A DNA stretch of 64,000 nt, taken from the NCBI GenBank assembly GCA_963969495.1, contig OZ018324.1, positions 50,834,861-50,898,860 of the forward strand. Direction: 5' to 3'. This document shows, piece by piece, positions 10,655 through 22,062 of this stretch. The stretch is from Ceratothoa steindachneri. Its lineage: Eukaryota; Arthropoda; Malacostraca; Isopoda; Cymothoidae. The notes under the pieces are model-generated. The model was not told the origin of the DNA. It made no database searches and saw only the letters and a list, made by a program, of their open reading frames with translations. The stretch's first letter is position 1, and each line of letters opens with the position of its first letter. The translations under genes were made by a program, and so were the position numbers.

Positions 10655-12010
10655 AATACCTCCTTTCAGGCAGTGGAAGTGCAGCTACACCTGGCTTGTA
10701 GGTATACTGTTATTTCTGGGTACATTCCACACTCAGTTGACTTCGATGCGAGGGACTTTCGACCCGTCATGCCACGGTTGCTGAGGCCCTTTCACTCGAA
10801 TGGAGATTTGAAAGAGATGCCCCAATCTGGGAGGACTACACGATCAATCCCCTGAGTAGTTGGAGATAAGTGGCCTGGATGTGGGTGAGTATACGCATTA
10901 CTGCTCAAGATCCGCTTCATTTCCTTATATTGATCTTCTTGAAATACCATATCGCCCTGGGACTAACTACTATCCCTAGAACGTCTGGCTCTTTTGCATT
11001 CCGGAATCTTCCTTGGTGGTTGGCCGATTCTGAGGAAGCCCTCAAAGAGAGTCATATGCTTACATTCGCTATAATCGCCGCCCGAATGATTTTATCATCG
11101 ATGAATTTCCTCAAGTTAGGCATAAGTTATGGCTTGTTTCGTAGTATGTCTGCCGCTCTTTTAAGCCAAGTTCTAATCTACGTCAGATCCTCTGCCCAGC
11201 TATATGTGAGTCATTCATTTGTAGACAGCCCTACGCCACGGGGATTTTCAATCCGAAGAAAGCCTATCATCATTCCACATCGTGATACGGCATTATGGAC
11301 ACACTCCACACGATGGGGATAAAGGGATGCCTCCCAATTTTTATATCTGAATTTCTACGAAATCGCCGATTCCGCGTATGGGTGGGAGAATCCCCCCCCC
11401 CCCAGTTAAAATAGGGCAGGAAGAGGGAAGTCTTCGCAGTGTCACACTATTTTCCTTGAACATCAATGGTATTACTTCGATCCTGCCGGATGATTTTCTC
11501 GCTACGCTCTACGTTGGCGACCTTTCGATCTCCTTTAGTGCTGCCCAGATGCCAACTCTGGAGCGTCAACCCCAACAGACACTGAAACCGAATTCCTCGC
11601 TATGCCAAAGGGCAGATGTTTCGGTTTTCCTTGGCTAAGACAAAGGTAGTGCATTTCTCTCTCTATCCACGGCTCCACCCTGACCCAGACTTATTTTTAA
11701 ATGGGGTTCACCTGGATGTGGTGGATTCGCAACGTTTCCTTGTTCTTATTTTCGGTCGGTGTCTCACCTATCGCTTGTACGCGCCCGCCCGGCGTCTCCC
11801 TCAGTCGCCTACGGCTCTCATCGCATCCGCGGCCGATCTCGACGGTGTATCTGCTTCTTAGAAACCCCAGACATACGCTAAACCCTATAGCTTTAGGCTT
11901 AGAAAACTCCTTCGAGTGTTCGGTAGCGCTCTGGCTCTGTCTATGACGCCACCCTGGGTGTACACCTTTTGACGATTTGTCCCCACGCTTCAATTCCAAA
12001 AGTTTCTAAT
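10655..12010 (+). pseudogene. Jockey-like non-LTR retrotransposon (LINE), broken
   Basis: Three segments appear in the order expected of a Jockey-type ORF2, in different frames. At about 10670-10830 lies the end of an AP-endonuclease domain (YTVISGYIP, then LLRPF followed by a decayed GDFN motif, here SNGDLK). At about 10985-11060 is the linker with PWWLADSEEALKE. At about 11430-11640 is reverse transcriptase with SVTLFSLNINGI and LYVGDLSISFS, where the canonical YVDD active site reads YVGD. The RT continues in another frame at 11616-11780 with FSLAKTKVVHFS, followed by a near-standard FLNGV segment. Complete elements are several kb long; this one lacks its 5' half and 3' end and has several frameshifts, plus loss of an active-site Asp. 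It is a dead insertion in the CBFbeta intron. Clade assignment (Jockey versus near relatives) is from motif recognition. Confidence 0.82.
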
Positions 12011-12174
12011 CCATCGGGAATATTACGTTTAAGCCAATGTACATACATGGCTCCAAGTCCGAAGAGGAAAGAGCTTCCATCAAGTTGAAATCAGCGGGGT
12101 TTTATCAAGTGCAGCGTCTGTCGTCATGAACAAGCTAGCTCCTATACATCGTTCGGTACGGGATATAGCGCGTT
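12011..12174. other. short stretch, possible 3' end of the Jockey-like element
   Basis: A segment at 12040-12090 may continue the LINE C-terminal region, but the reading frame is lost and I cannot set the 3' boundary. Confidence 0.35.
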
Positions 12175-12370
12175 GTTCCCGATATCTGCCAAACAGGTTT
12201 TACACTGGTGGTATCTAACAAATAGGCTTTGTACTGGTGGTATCTTATAAATAGGCTTTGCACTGGTGGCATGTACCAAATAGATTTGCAATGGTAATAT
12301 CTGTGAAACATGCTTTGCAATGGTAGTATCCGCCGAATAAACTTTGCAATGGTTGTATTTTGTTCATATT
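12175..12370 (+). repeat. minisatellite, unit ~33-36 bp, 5-6 copies
   Basis: Units contain GGCTTTGCACTGGTGGTAT followed by an A/T-rich linker such as CTAACAAATA. The array ends only about 10 bp before the hAT-type element. Confidence 0.85.
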
Positions 12371-12386
12371 TCAAGAAAGTCTAAAG

Positions 12387-12879
12387 TAGTGGTTTTCAAT
12401 CAGAGTACCGCGAGAGCCAACTAACGGTGCAGCGGGAGCGACCAAGAATTCAGTTTTAAAGTGCCTAAATTTCCCCCCAAATATGTATTTGGAACATTTA
12501 TAAAATAAATCTAACGACACTTTAATAACGACAAGTATTTTGAAACTAGCTTCTCTGCATTGCGTGACATTAAAAACAAGAAAGATTGCAGATAGTGAAA
12601 TGAGAGTTGTCTTGTCAACTCAACGTCCCAATATTAAAGTGTGATACTCTGAGTATCATACTCATCAAGCTCAAATTTCCCATTAAACTTTTAAAGCTAA
12701 GATTTATTTATTTTTAGGTCTTATTTTGATTCAATTATGTTAAATGTCAATTGTGATTCATTTTGAAGTGCTTTCTACCTAATTAAGTATTTATACATAA
12801 ATTATTTATATTGGGGTACCACGGCTGCTTCTAGATATCAATTGGGTGCCACTCTCATAAAAAAGGTTGAAAACCACTG
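12387..12879. mobile_element. non-autonomous hAT element with 8-bp target-site duplication
   Basis: The left end begins TAGTGGTTTTCAATC and the right end, read in reverse complement, begins CAGTGGTTTTCAACC, giving near-identical ~15-bp terminal inverted repeats of the typical hAT form. The direct repeat GTCTAAAG flanks both sides (12379-12386 and 12880-12887), the 8-bp target-site duplication expected of hAT transposition. The 493-bp interior is AT-rich and encodes no transposase. One mismatch at the left terminal base suggests some age. Confidence 0.93.
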
Positions 12880-12887
12880 GTCTAAAG

Positions 12888-13261
12888 GGAGAGTGAAAGT
12901 TAATGGTGTTGACGCGTGCCGACCCCTTTTACTGGGAAGCTGTTAGATGTTGAAGTCTATGGGAGTTTAGTGATGTCTTCTCTCGAGCATAACATGAATC
13001 GAAGACCTCAATTTTATAGTTGGATGCCGTTATTAGTTTTATTATAAGTTGAACTTTCCCGAAGCAAACTTTAGGGAGAATTCTTCACTAAGAAACTTTT
13101 TTGGGAGGGGGATTAAATTATCTTTGTGGGGATAAAATTAAGCGTGCGGAGCAAAGTGTAACTTTTGAGGTCTCTTTTAAAATTAAGCGTGCGGTTTTAA
13201 AAGTCGAGGGCATCCCCACCAGAAACTCGCAAAGGGATGTCAGGTGACCTCTGGAAGGTTG
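12888..13261. other. no recognisable feature
   Basis: A short stretch between the hAT element and the next tandem repeat. A motif like AAAATTAAGCGTGCGG occurs twice (around 13135 and 13180). Confidence 0.45.
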
Positions 13262-13385
13262 TATGCCCTCCCGACCCCAACACTCGCAGTTTAACTTCCC
13301 GACCCCAACATCCGTAATTTGCCCTCTCGACCCCAACACTCGCAGTTCGATCTCCCTGCCCAACTATCCGCAGTTTGTCTTCTCG
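13262..13385 (+). repeat. 28-bp tandem repeat, 4-5 copies
   Basis: The unit resembles CCCGACCCCAACACTCGCAG followed by TTTAACTT. Similar words occur in DR1-type repeats elsewhere (near 23412 and 40030), so the array may have arisen by expansion of a DR1 segment. Confidence 0.8.
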
Positions 13386-14232
13386 GTCCCACTGCCTGCA
13401 GGAGTAGGATCAGCCGCTGTGTATTTTCCAGTTTTAAACCTTTCCCTCCATTCGACCACATTTAATCTCTTCCGCTACTTCACTTTACACCTTCACCATC
13501 ACTACATCGAATCCCTTTGCCCTCGTTCACTACTCATACTGCTTCTTTTTTTTTAATTAATTGTCATGGGCGTTGCTAACTCCGCTTCCCCAACCCCGCG
13601 CTCTCGTGTTCTCAGTGATGGACGAGAAGTTGGCGTGTTTGGCGCGCGTTCCGCAGATATAAGGAGGCTGGAGTGGGCTGTAATTGCGGCACTCTTAATT
13701 AAACAGTACGGGGTGACGTGGGGAAGGGGGGAGGTGAGTTCGGGGTTAGTCCGTGAATGACCTGAGGGTGACTGGGAGAAGTGTGGATGACGCTGGATTC
13801 TTTAATGGATTTTCTTTTCATTATTTAAAGAGAAATACCAACATGGTAATTTCCGCCCTAAAGGATTACTAGAATTATGAGCCGGTAAATACCCTAAGAC
13901 TCGAGACTAGTTTAAGTACGAGGTGAATAAGGTTAAAAGGCATAGAGGATGTGCAAAAAGTTTGTAAAGATTCTTATTTCTTTAAAGTTCTTTTTCTAAG
14001 TAATATTTTGTGCTTGCAACGATCCTTCCCAAGGAAGTTATGCCATGTTTATTATTTTATAATAAAAGAAATTCGGTGCTCGGCTAATACGTCATCTACC
14101 AACTACTTTGAACTACACTTTTACCGTAAGGGGAGTTACATTAAGATAATCATTTTTTAAGTTTATTAGCTAAAACTTTAAAAAAACAATAAAACATAAT
14201 TTTTAATATTTAGCGGAAAACAACTTTAACAT
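13386..14232. other. no recognisable gene
   Basis: I see no coding match or repeat structure on either strand. Confidence 0.5.
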
Positions 14233-14301
14233 CATTCATAAAATCAGAGTACTTAACTAAACCTAGGTAAGGTTAGTTTAAGTACTCTGATTTTATGAAT
14301 G
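14233..14301. repeat. near-perfect 69-bp palindrome
   Basis: The left arm (14233-14264, CATTCATAAAATCAGAGTAC and onward) and the right arm (14270-14301) are reverse complements over about 32 bp, with only a small mismatch near the centre and a ~5-nt spacer. It lies about 90 bp beyond the C-terminal end of the dead mariner transposase. It may be an insertion site, a collapsed pair of terminal repeats or a separate hairpin. Confidence 0.92.
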
Positions 14302-14389
14302 TGAAAATAAAACAAGTTGTGTACCAAACAAAGCAATAAATTCTCATGAGAATTGACAAATAAATAGAGAGATGTATATAATTGCGAAA

Positions 14390-14935
14390 TCATTTGAAAT
14401 GGCCACCATTTGCCTTCACAACCTTCTCCAGGTGTCAACCTAAACTGGTTGCATGTCCTGGTTACGGGAAGTCCTTGTCAATGAATGGCATTACCTCCAC
14501 AAAGGCGGTTATCAGAGCTTCTAAAGTATTGTGAGCAGCATTGTTGACATCTTTCTCAGCAACAACCACACAAAATATTTTTTTTTAGAGGAGGTGCAGT
14601 CGGTGGATCTGGGTTGCCACTAGTTTGTGAATAAGTGTCTTGCGTGCGGACAGCAGTCTTGCTGCAAAACGTAAAGCCTTCTCGCGGATACTTGGTCCAT
14701 CCAAGGCTTGACTACAGTCACCAGCACATCAATGTAAATGTCTCCATTGAAGTGAAGGCCCTGGAGGAAGATTTGAGAAGGCATAACGTGGCCCTCACTG
14801 CTGACCATGTCCAGACAGAACCATCAAAGAGGCGGAAATTTTGCTATGCATCACCTTGGGCACTTCGTCCTTATTATGTGTCTCATCATACTGCCGTTTC
14901 ACTTTGTAAACGAGGTTCCTCCGGTAGGCAAACAA
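14390..14935 (-). pseudogene. mariner-type (Tc1/mariner) transposase remnant
   Basis: On the - strand, reading from high to low coordinates, the segments are DEVPKVMHSKISASLMV (about 14930-14815), then SSEGHVMPSQIFLQGLHFNG and a PWMDQV segment (14808-14620). The latter contains VLQQDCCPHA, whose Asp is the second catalytic residue. At 14434-14396 lies a C-terminal LEKVVKANGGHFK. This is the order of mariner-family transposases. The N-terminal helix-turn-helix half is missing, the first two segments are in different frames, and the segment carrying the third catalytic Asp is degraded. The element is inactive. Confidence 0.85.
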
Positions 14936-15599
14936 ATTTACCATCTCATTCACGCTTTTCCCGAAGCGGAGGTCCCGCGAGTATGGCGTACCGTTTTTCG
15001 ATTTTAACTGCCATTATCAGAAGAACCGCGCATAATGTTACCCGCATGAGAGCTGAACTCTTACCGAGCGTGTCTAAGGTGAAATAACCTACATTGGTGG
15101 GGTTATTAGACACTAAACTTTGTATTGATTTACCTGAAACGCGCTCTACATATAGCCGCAGATCCTCCTGCGGGCACTGGGCGTCATAGGTGAGACGGCA
15201 CGCAATGGACGAGTCTTGGGTTAGTGTAATCAAACAAGTGTCTACAAGGCTTTGTGAGTTGGGGATTCGACTCCCGCTTTAGCTTTTAAGGGACCGTTTG
15301 CCTTGGTGCGGGAGGTGTAAATGGATCTTATGTACAAGAGGTTCTGGGAGCTTATAAGACCCCCGACTCCTTTCTTTAGGGTTGGCGAGGTTTTGTTCTT
15401 CCCGTCACTTGAAACCCTGGCTATTTCCTCTTTTGTCCGCTCACCGCCCCCGTTCCCCACAAGGAGCGTTCCCAAATTGGATTATTCAAATTTAACCCCC
15501 CATAGGGAAGGGTGGCTCCCGTTAAGGGAGGAAAGGAGCTTAGGAGAATGGCCTTCCCTCCCTCTCCCTAGAACACCAAGTAGTCTCCTAAGTTACTTG
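14936..15599. other. no recognisable gene
   Basis: Open frames at 14946-15233 (-) and 15321-15635 (+) show no motif I can name. The part next to the mariner could be its degraded 5' end. Confidence 0.4.
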
Positions 15600-15720
15600 G
15601 GTTATGTACGTTCCGCACATTTTCCCTTACTCTAACTTCACCACTAACCATAACCTTTATTTCTTCAACTTTTTGGTGGAGATTACTTCATTGGTTTTCG
15701 CTTCTAATAATAATAATTGA
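15600..15720 (-). repeat. DR1 dispersed repeat copy
   Basis: Contains CGCACATTTTCCCTTACTCT and AACTTCACCAC, then TTCATTGGTTTTCGCTTC. This is the same block order as the copies at 21080, 40085 and 45582. Strand labels for DR1 copies are arbitrary: '-' is used for the CACACATTTTCAC orientation. Confidence 0.65.
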
Positions 15721-15935
15721 ACCCTTGAGGAAAAAAGCGCATTGCTATTTGCTTTTGAACCTCTTGAATCTCTCCCCAAGAAAGCTAGAAGAGGGGGAGT
15801 GGCAATGGTCAATAGTCTAAACATCCCCATCCTCTACTGCTTTAAAGGGGGGGGGATGCTTACTTGTTAATTGAAATGAACGAGGTCATCTTTAGGTGCA
15901 TTACTTGAACATAATTTGTCGGATGATAAAGTTCA

Positions 15936-16115
15936 TCCAAATCATTCAAGTCAATCGAAGTCATTCAACTCAACTGGAGGTCATCCAAGTCAATTGGGGT
16001 CATCCAACTCAATCGAGTGTTATTCAACTTACTCGGGTGTCATCAAACTCAATCGGGGGTTATTCAAGTCACTCGGGGTCATCCAACTCAATCATGGGTC
16101 ATCTAAGTCAATCCA
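15936..16115 (+). repeat. ~19-bp tandem repeat, about 10 copies
   Basis: Repeated words of the form GTCATCCAACTCAATCGGG, with a CAAGT/CAACT alternation that suggests a 37-38-bp dimer. The open frames over it are consequences of the repeat. Confidence 0.88.
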
Positions 16116-17388
16116 CTAGCCACTCAACCCATCCCCCCATAAACCATAAAGTTACCAACACTCAAGCAAGTATTGCCAAAATCCCCAATCTTGCAACGAC
16201 AAAATTGAGAGTGCAAAAAGTACACCATTTGATCTTCCCACATATTCGTCTATAACGTGCCGATAGGCTTTAAGTTGGAATATTTATGACCTGGTAATTC
16301 ATTACTGGCCGCTGTAATCAGGACACCATTCCCGCCCTACATGAATACAAAAATAAATTAGCCCCTTCTCCCCCCAAAAAACCCTCGCTATAACCTCTAT
16401 CAACCAGAAAGCACTGCCCGTCTCATTCCCTATCCTTCCCCCGTCTTCACCATCTCAGAACCCCTTCAAATATGACCTGAAGAAGACATCGTGTAGTGGA
16501 ATCCTTATGGAGCTCTGCTGGGTTAGACTGAGGATCATTCAGAGGGAAACAAGATTGAAGAGAACTCGAGGGGCAATAAGAATAAACATAACCCCAGGGC
16601 AAAAAAAACCCCAAATATTTTCTTAAATACAAACTACTACTTTGTTTTTTTAAATAATTTTTAAGCGCTGACCCCTTGCCCTATCCTCCTACTCAAGGAC
16701 CTTGCAAGATTTGCAACGAGTGACTTTAAACGCCCTCTGCGGCTTGTACGTTTCTGCCATCTGAACGTCCCGAATGTAGAAGAGCAAAGCGCGAATTAAC
16801 AAACAGTGGCGCCAATTCCGTTAGAAACAACGACACTACACATTTCAAATGTCGCTTGCACTTTGCTTTCTCGCCACGCCGCTAATTAGTGCCGGTAAGC
16901 TATATTCCATTTCAACCATTATCACTCGACGACAGTCTTTTATTTCTACCTCGCTATTTCAGTTACTTTAATTAATAGACAAAGGATAATTTAGCTAATC
17001 GTTTTTGTGCTTCTGAATTTGAATGTTGAAGTCGTCTGCAATATAGAATGGCATAAAGGTAAGGTAGCGCAACCGCACCCGCTGATAGCCGTTAAGTGCA
17101 TGGGCGCGGTTTAATAAGGGCTACAAGGCTTTATTTGCGAATCGCGTGTTCGCCACAACTTCGAATTGAGCGAATTTCTTTAATATTTAATGAAATTTGT
17201 TGGGTTTTGAGGTCGGTGGTGGCATTAAAAAATTATTTTTAATTAGTAGTCGCTAAAAGACGCATTTGCGGCCTCAATGCTGGGAAAGAGGGAGGGCGGG
17301 GGAGCTATGATTCATGGGCGAGTCTGTTTTTAACAAAGGTGAATCCATGAAGGTGCGAAACCACACAAACCCTCGCTAATGTCGGGTA
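16116..17388. other. no gene recognised; apparently low-repeat intronic DNA
   Basis: Mixed-composition sequence. The part at about 16700-17200 has few repeats and several TAATTA-type words, but nothing that identifies a gene or defined regulatory element. Confidence 0.45.
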
Positions 17389-17455
17389 GGATCGCCCAGT
17401 GGTTGGGTTCGAATCTGAGATTTATGAGATTGTGGTCGCGGGGGGCGGGTCTTTC
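17389..17455 (+). repeat. tRNA-like SINE fragment (weak)
   Basis: CGCCCAGTGGTTGGGTTCGAATC combines A-box-like and B-box-like words, but they are too close together for a normal tRNA, suggesting an internally deleted SINE head. It lies about 50 bp before a DR1 copy. Confidence 0.35.
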
Positions 17456-17504
17456 AGGAGTGGGCTAATTTGTTTGTGCGAGGTGAAACTCTGGGCAATG
17501 TTAA

Positions 17505-17625
17505 TTTTCTTCGAATTTAAAGCGCAATAGCAACGAGGACATTTTCGTTTGTAAAGAGAGATTTGTTTAAAAAGTGGTGGAGTTGGAGGGTGTGGAAAAT
17601 GTGTGGAAGACATATATAGCGCCAC
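17505..17625 (+). repeat. DR1 dispersed repeat copy (reverse orientation)
   Basis: Begins TTCTTCGAATTTAAAGCG, then CAATAGCAACGAGGACATTT, and continues to GTGGAAAATGTGTGGAAGAC. Its reverse complement aligns block by block with the copies at 40085 and 45582. The first block recurs at 60230 (GAATTTAAAGCGCAATAACA). Confidence 0.75.
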
Positions 17626-20337
17626 AGATCTTCTTAAAGCAAGCTTTGGGGGCCTGAAGGACACACAATTCCACAACGTCAGCTGAGGCTTGGTTATCCA
17701 TACTACACATGGGAATCTCTTGAGAGTGCATACATGGATAGATAAGGAAAAGAAAGAGAGGGTCAGGGGTAGAAAACGGAAAGAGTAGGAAGAAGTCAGG
17801 GATGTTAAGACACCCACCACAACCGGGACCAGAGAGGAAGGGGGTGTCAACCTCCCCCAACCCCTTCACGGCCCCAACCGCGAATGAATGGACGAAATCC
17901 GGTCGGAGACTAGCCTGCGAAAGTAGCTTAGACGAGAATAGGATAAAATGGGAATATCTAGACGGAATAAAATAAAGTTCAGGTAGTCTCAATCTAGTAT
18001 GAGACTTCCGTGGGCACTGGGACCAGAGCGGTCAAGACAACAAGTATAAAGGTTTCGACGGGGCATCCGTTTGCCGGGGTACTGGGATCAAGGCCCCTTC
18101 TCGCCAAGAAGTGTGCAAGTTGGCACTTTGAGCATCGGTGGCACCCCTTTGAATCTGGCTAAGATTAAGTTTGACCCCCACCCCGGACACTTAAAGGGCT
18201 GGGGGAGAGCTCGCGTCATAAGACGAGAGGGGGATGGGCTACAAAACATAGTGGGTGTTTTATGGGGGTGCACTGGAGGGGTGAGCAGCCGCCCTCGTAT
18301 ATGTCCCTCGCGTGAAGGAGAGTTGCGTTCCCATTTTTTCGCATTTGCACAAAATTGGCCCTTCTCAGATTCCCTCATTGGTGCTGTTTTTTTTTTAAAC
18401 CCAAATTCATTTTCCTTTGGGGGAATGGGGTACTAACGTAGGTATGAGACTAGTATTTTTTTTATATTTGATTGTAAAAATGGAAACTAACGATGGCATC
18501 TCGGCCTGGAAGTGGGGAAGTTAGGGGAGGAGAAAATGTGTGTAAGATGCATAGCTCAGCCGAGCAGGGGCCTGGGGGTGCCTACTACGGCACCAAGAGC
18601 TTGACCCCGGCATTCAGGGTTTAGGTTTATTTGCGTCTTCTTCAATCTCGACCACTTTCCTCCGTTGGATTACACCCGTATTCTCGGTAAAGAATGCGTT
18701 CTGGGCCCCAGCCATAGGATGGGTAAAGTCCCCGGGTAGGGGTTCGAACACCAAGAAGGTTTGATCCCCCATCATTTAAGGAGGAACCCATTTGGGGTTC
18801 AGACCTATCCAACCCCCAGTAAGGGGTCACAGGTCCATTTGTCTTGCACCCTATTTTTCTTCGCTTGTCTGCCCTTGTTCTATCTCTGCCTTTATTTAGA
18901 CCACATCTGGGGAATCTTTATTTTATTTTGGCGTGCTTGCCCCCTCCCCCCTCCAAACTATGGGTGTTTGCGTGACGACGAGGGGGATTTAGAAGCTCCC
19001 ATAAAGCCAATAATTCCCCTTTATTATCGCTGTTTACAAACTCTCAATCTCGAGCCGAGCGTCAATTTAGCTTCACTTTGACGCGTTGTCATGGAAACCA
19101 TTGGCACACTGTCACCCTCTAATTCGGTCGATCGATTCACCTGTGCTGAAGTGAGTCTATTTCAGGGCTACGCGCGGACGCATAAATGGGAGCGACATTC
19201 GATGGATCGCCCATTTAGGGAGATGGTGGTGGGAGGGGGGGACCTGTGACACACGGGTCATAGAAACGAGGGGTGGTGGTGTGGATTTATGCGTCTACTG
19301 TGTGTATTGAGAGGGTCATCATTCTCCTGGTGATACACGTCTCATTCATGCATCCACACCTGGTAAGACTTGACACACGTGACCCAGGAAAATTGACTTC
19401 AACCTCAAGGAAAATGAAACCGAACGATTCTCCGAGCACCTATTTTCCCCTTTCCCGCCAAATTTCCAACCCAAACTATAAAACTAAACAGGGGCATGTC
19501 CGGCGAAAGATGTTCGTAAATGAAGCGGTGAAGTTAGGGAGAGTTTAAATGTTTAGAAAGTACATAGACAGACTACTTGGAGTATTGGGGTTAGTGAGGT
19601 CACGCAACTCTTGAAAGAAGGTACCCTGTGGGTATTTACCAAAGAAGGATCACTGCCCTGCAGAAATGAAGGGCTGAGGTTCTTTCAACCCCCTTGCCGG
19701 TTCTTCCCTCATCTGCACTTCGGCGATGCCTTCGTTGAAGGTAACTACAAAGAGTTCTCCTGCTGCTGCTGTGGCCCAAGCCCCCAATGGAGAGGGGGGT
19801 ATCGTGACCCCTCCCCGAGGGGTGTATGGACATTTCTTCCACCACTGCTTTTCTATCCTGATCCACTGCATTTCAAAGCGTTTCACAGCCATTGCATTCC
19901 TCTTCTTTTCTCTCATGTTCTTCGTTCTTCATATCCACCAGTACAGTTGACATGGTTGCCTTTCTTGTTCACTCTCAACAATTTCCTATTACAGCGATGT
20001 TAATGCCATATCTATTGTGGTTAGTTGTTTGATGGAGTCCCGAATCGGGTCGGGATCCAGGTGGCTGCCATATGTTGTCGATACCCACGGTTCAGAGTCC
20101 ACGTTAATCAGCGAGTCCCAACTGAGTAATAAAAGGTATCTAGTTGAGTGTAGATCGGTGGTAAAACAACGTATCTAATTAGTATTCTCAGCACGCTTCG
20201 ATTCCCCATTCATACCTGATCCCTTTGGTAAACTCTTATTTTTTTTCCTGGATCCAAAAGTGAACCTACCACGGCAGAGATGTTCTAATCCGAGATTAAT
20301 CAGGTATTATACTAATTTAGTTCTGTTTGGTGGGTCT
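17626..20337. other. no recognisable gene; minor DR1 fragments
   Basis: DR1-like words occur at about 18505-18545 (AAGTTAGGGGAGGAGAAAATG) and 19520-19560 (GCGGTGAAGTTAGGGAGAGT). Open frames at 17422-17992 (-), 18071-18436 (+) and 19611-20003 (+) have no known domain and no supporting splice structure. Confidence 0.45.
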
Positions 20338-20405
20338 GGTAGCGTAGTAGTTAAAGCTCCCGACGGGGAGTGGGAGACCTGGTTTCGTGTCCATGCCAAG
20401 GACAT
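20338..20405 (+). repeat. tRNA-like SINE head (candidate)
   Basis: TGGTAGCGTAGTAGTTAAAGC resembles a tRNA D-arm/A box, and GACCTGGTTTCGTGTCC, about 30 nt later, resembles a B box with two changes. It is immediately followed by an A/T-rich segment and then a (CA)n(CG)n tract, a common SINE tail context. Not a functional tRNA. Confidence 0.5.
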
Positions 20406-20440
20406 TACATTTTTTCACATTCCCCTCTTCATACTGCTGT

Positions 20441-20472
20441 CACACACACACACACACACGCGCGCGCGCGCC
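20441..20472 (+). repeat. (CA)n followed by (CG)n microsatellite
   Basis: About nine CA units run directly into about six CG units, giving 31 bp of uninterrupted alternating purine/pyrimidine, a strong candidate for left-handed Z-DNA. Confidence 0.97.
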
Positions 20473-21080
20473 TTAAGGAATAATTCGAGTGTCGTCTCTC
20501 TTCTGTCTTTACCTCTTGGTTAAAAAGCCTCCAGAAACGGTGGTTCCACTCTCATTAACCCTACCCCATATTGCTGTAGAGAAATGGAGGTTTTCGTAGA
20601 GAGTAATGGGGCATTGGGAGCAGCTATTCTAGAACAATTCCACTTGACAGTTCTTTGTCTATTCATTTGAGTTCGTACAGTTCTGGACCATCCATACAGT
20701 TCTAAAAAAGGACTCCTTGCAATCGCAAATTCCCCCGTTATCCTTTTTATGGAGGGGGATCGAAGCGATGGCGATGCTAGTGCGGCTAGGGCGCAAATCG
20801 ACCACAATCGACTTTGTTTAGTGCCACTTCGATGGCGCATTACCACCCGAGGGGGCGAGGGGGAGCGCGGTGGGGAGTCGTCTCTCCAGTTCTTGGTGCG
20901 ATACTCAATTACCATTAATGATGACTTATTTACATTAATTAAATGGCTCTTCATCACCATTTTGATGAAATACTTATTTGGCGACTTTTAATGTCCCAGG
21001 CAAAGGGGCCGGAATTATTTTCAGGGGTAGAGGGAAAATTGTGCGTCCTCCAGAACCTCTAGTAGTCTCCTCATTCCTCG
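20473..21080. other. no recognisable gene
   Basis: An open frame at 20520-20960 (-) has no motif that I recognise. Nothing else is apparent. Confidence 0.45.
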
Positions 21081-21190
21081 GACTATGTACATTTTACGCA
21101 TTATCATTTCCCCTAATTTCACTACTTTTAAAGATCTTTTTAAAGAATTCATAGTGAGAATGCCCTCTTTGGTTGTTGCATTATAAACAA
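21081..21190 (-). repeat. DR1 dispersed repeat copy
   Basis: Contains ATGTACATTTTACGCATTAT, TTTCCCCTAATTTCACTACT, then GAATGCCCTCTTTGGTTGTT, the same block order as other DR1 copies. Confidence 0.65.
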
Positions 21191-21549
21191 CAAAAAACTT
21201 TGCATTCAACAATGCTCTTCTGCGTCCAGGAACAAACATGCATAAAAGATCTTATCAACGAATAGAAACTGTACTATTGTATAATCCAATGAGGTCAATT
21301 ACAACCAATGGGTAAAGGGAAAGTTGGACGGAAACCAAAGGTCACCACAACAATCCTATCCTTTCCTTACCTTTCTTTACCTTTCCTTTCGCACACACAA
21401 GACATCACTCTTCCGTCTACCGATTCCGTTGAGATGATTTCAGTCCACACTTCCTGGAGGTAGAGAGACCTAGGTTATGTTTTGTTATATATGGATTGTT
21501 TTTAAGGCGGAGGGGGGGGGGGCGGTTACGAGATGGTGGGATTCCTATT
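21191..21549. other. no recognisable feature
   Basis: I see a G-homopolymer near 21510 and nothing else. Confidence 0.45.
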
Positions 21550-21685
21550 GTTTCAAAATCTCGTTAGAATCGGCGGAATAATTAAAATGTTATTACAAAC
21601 ACCCCAAAAAGCAAAACGGGGACCGACCGACCGATATACTGAGATGTAGAGTCGCCCGCGACTAGACTCGCACGCGGCTAAAAAT
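21550..21685 (+). repeat. single copy of the 549-985 repeat family
   Basis: Shares TCGTTAGAATCGGCGGAATA and then TAGAGTCGCCCGCGACTAGA with the triplicated block at 549-985. It ends near CTCGCACGCGGCTAAAAATC, just where the Tc1-like coding part begins in the other copy, so here the coding part is absent. Confidence 0.75.
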
Positions 21686-22062
21686 CATATCATAATTATG
21701 ACATGAGCTACAGTCTTTTAAGGTTTTGGCCTAATTATGGCTTCAGGCTGTTGTCACCAATTGCGTCTGTCTGTCCGTCCATCAATCAAAACACCGTATA
21801 CAAATTACAAAACAGTATTTCATTAAAAACAATGAAATGGAAGTGCAACTAAATATTATTCTCCATGTGCTAATTATAGCTAACATAGAAATTAAATCAA
21901 TTATTACTATTAAAGAATTAATACATAATTACTGTTAAAGTGATAAGACTGAACTAACCTAAAAAATATTAGATGTTTGAAAAAAATGTGACGAATTAAA
22001 TGCAAGTAAAAAAGATTCCTTTACATGATATATTATATGAATACTATAGATATCTAAACAAA
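21686..22062. other. no recognisable feature; AT-rich
   Basis: AT-rich sequence to the left of the MITE. Nothing coding. Confidence 0.5.

Noticed and set aside
18700..18750. GGGTAGGGGTTCGAACACC as a tRNA B box
   Set aside because: No A box at the right distance on either strand and no cloverleaf pairing.
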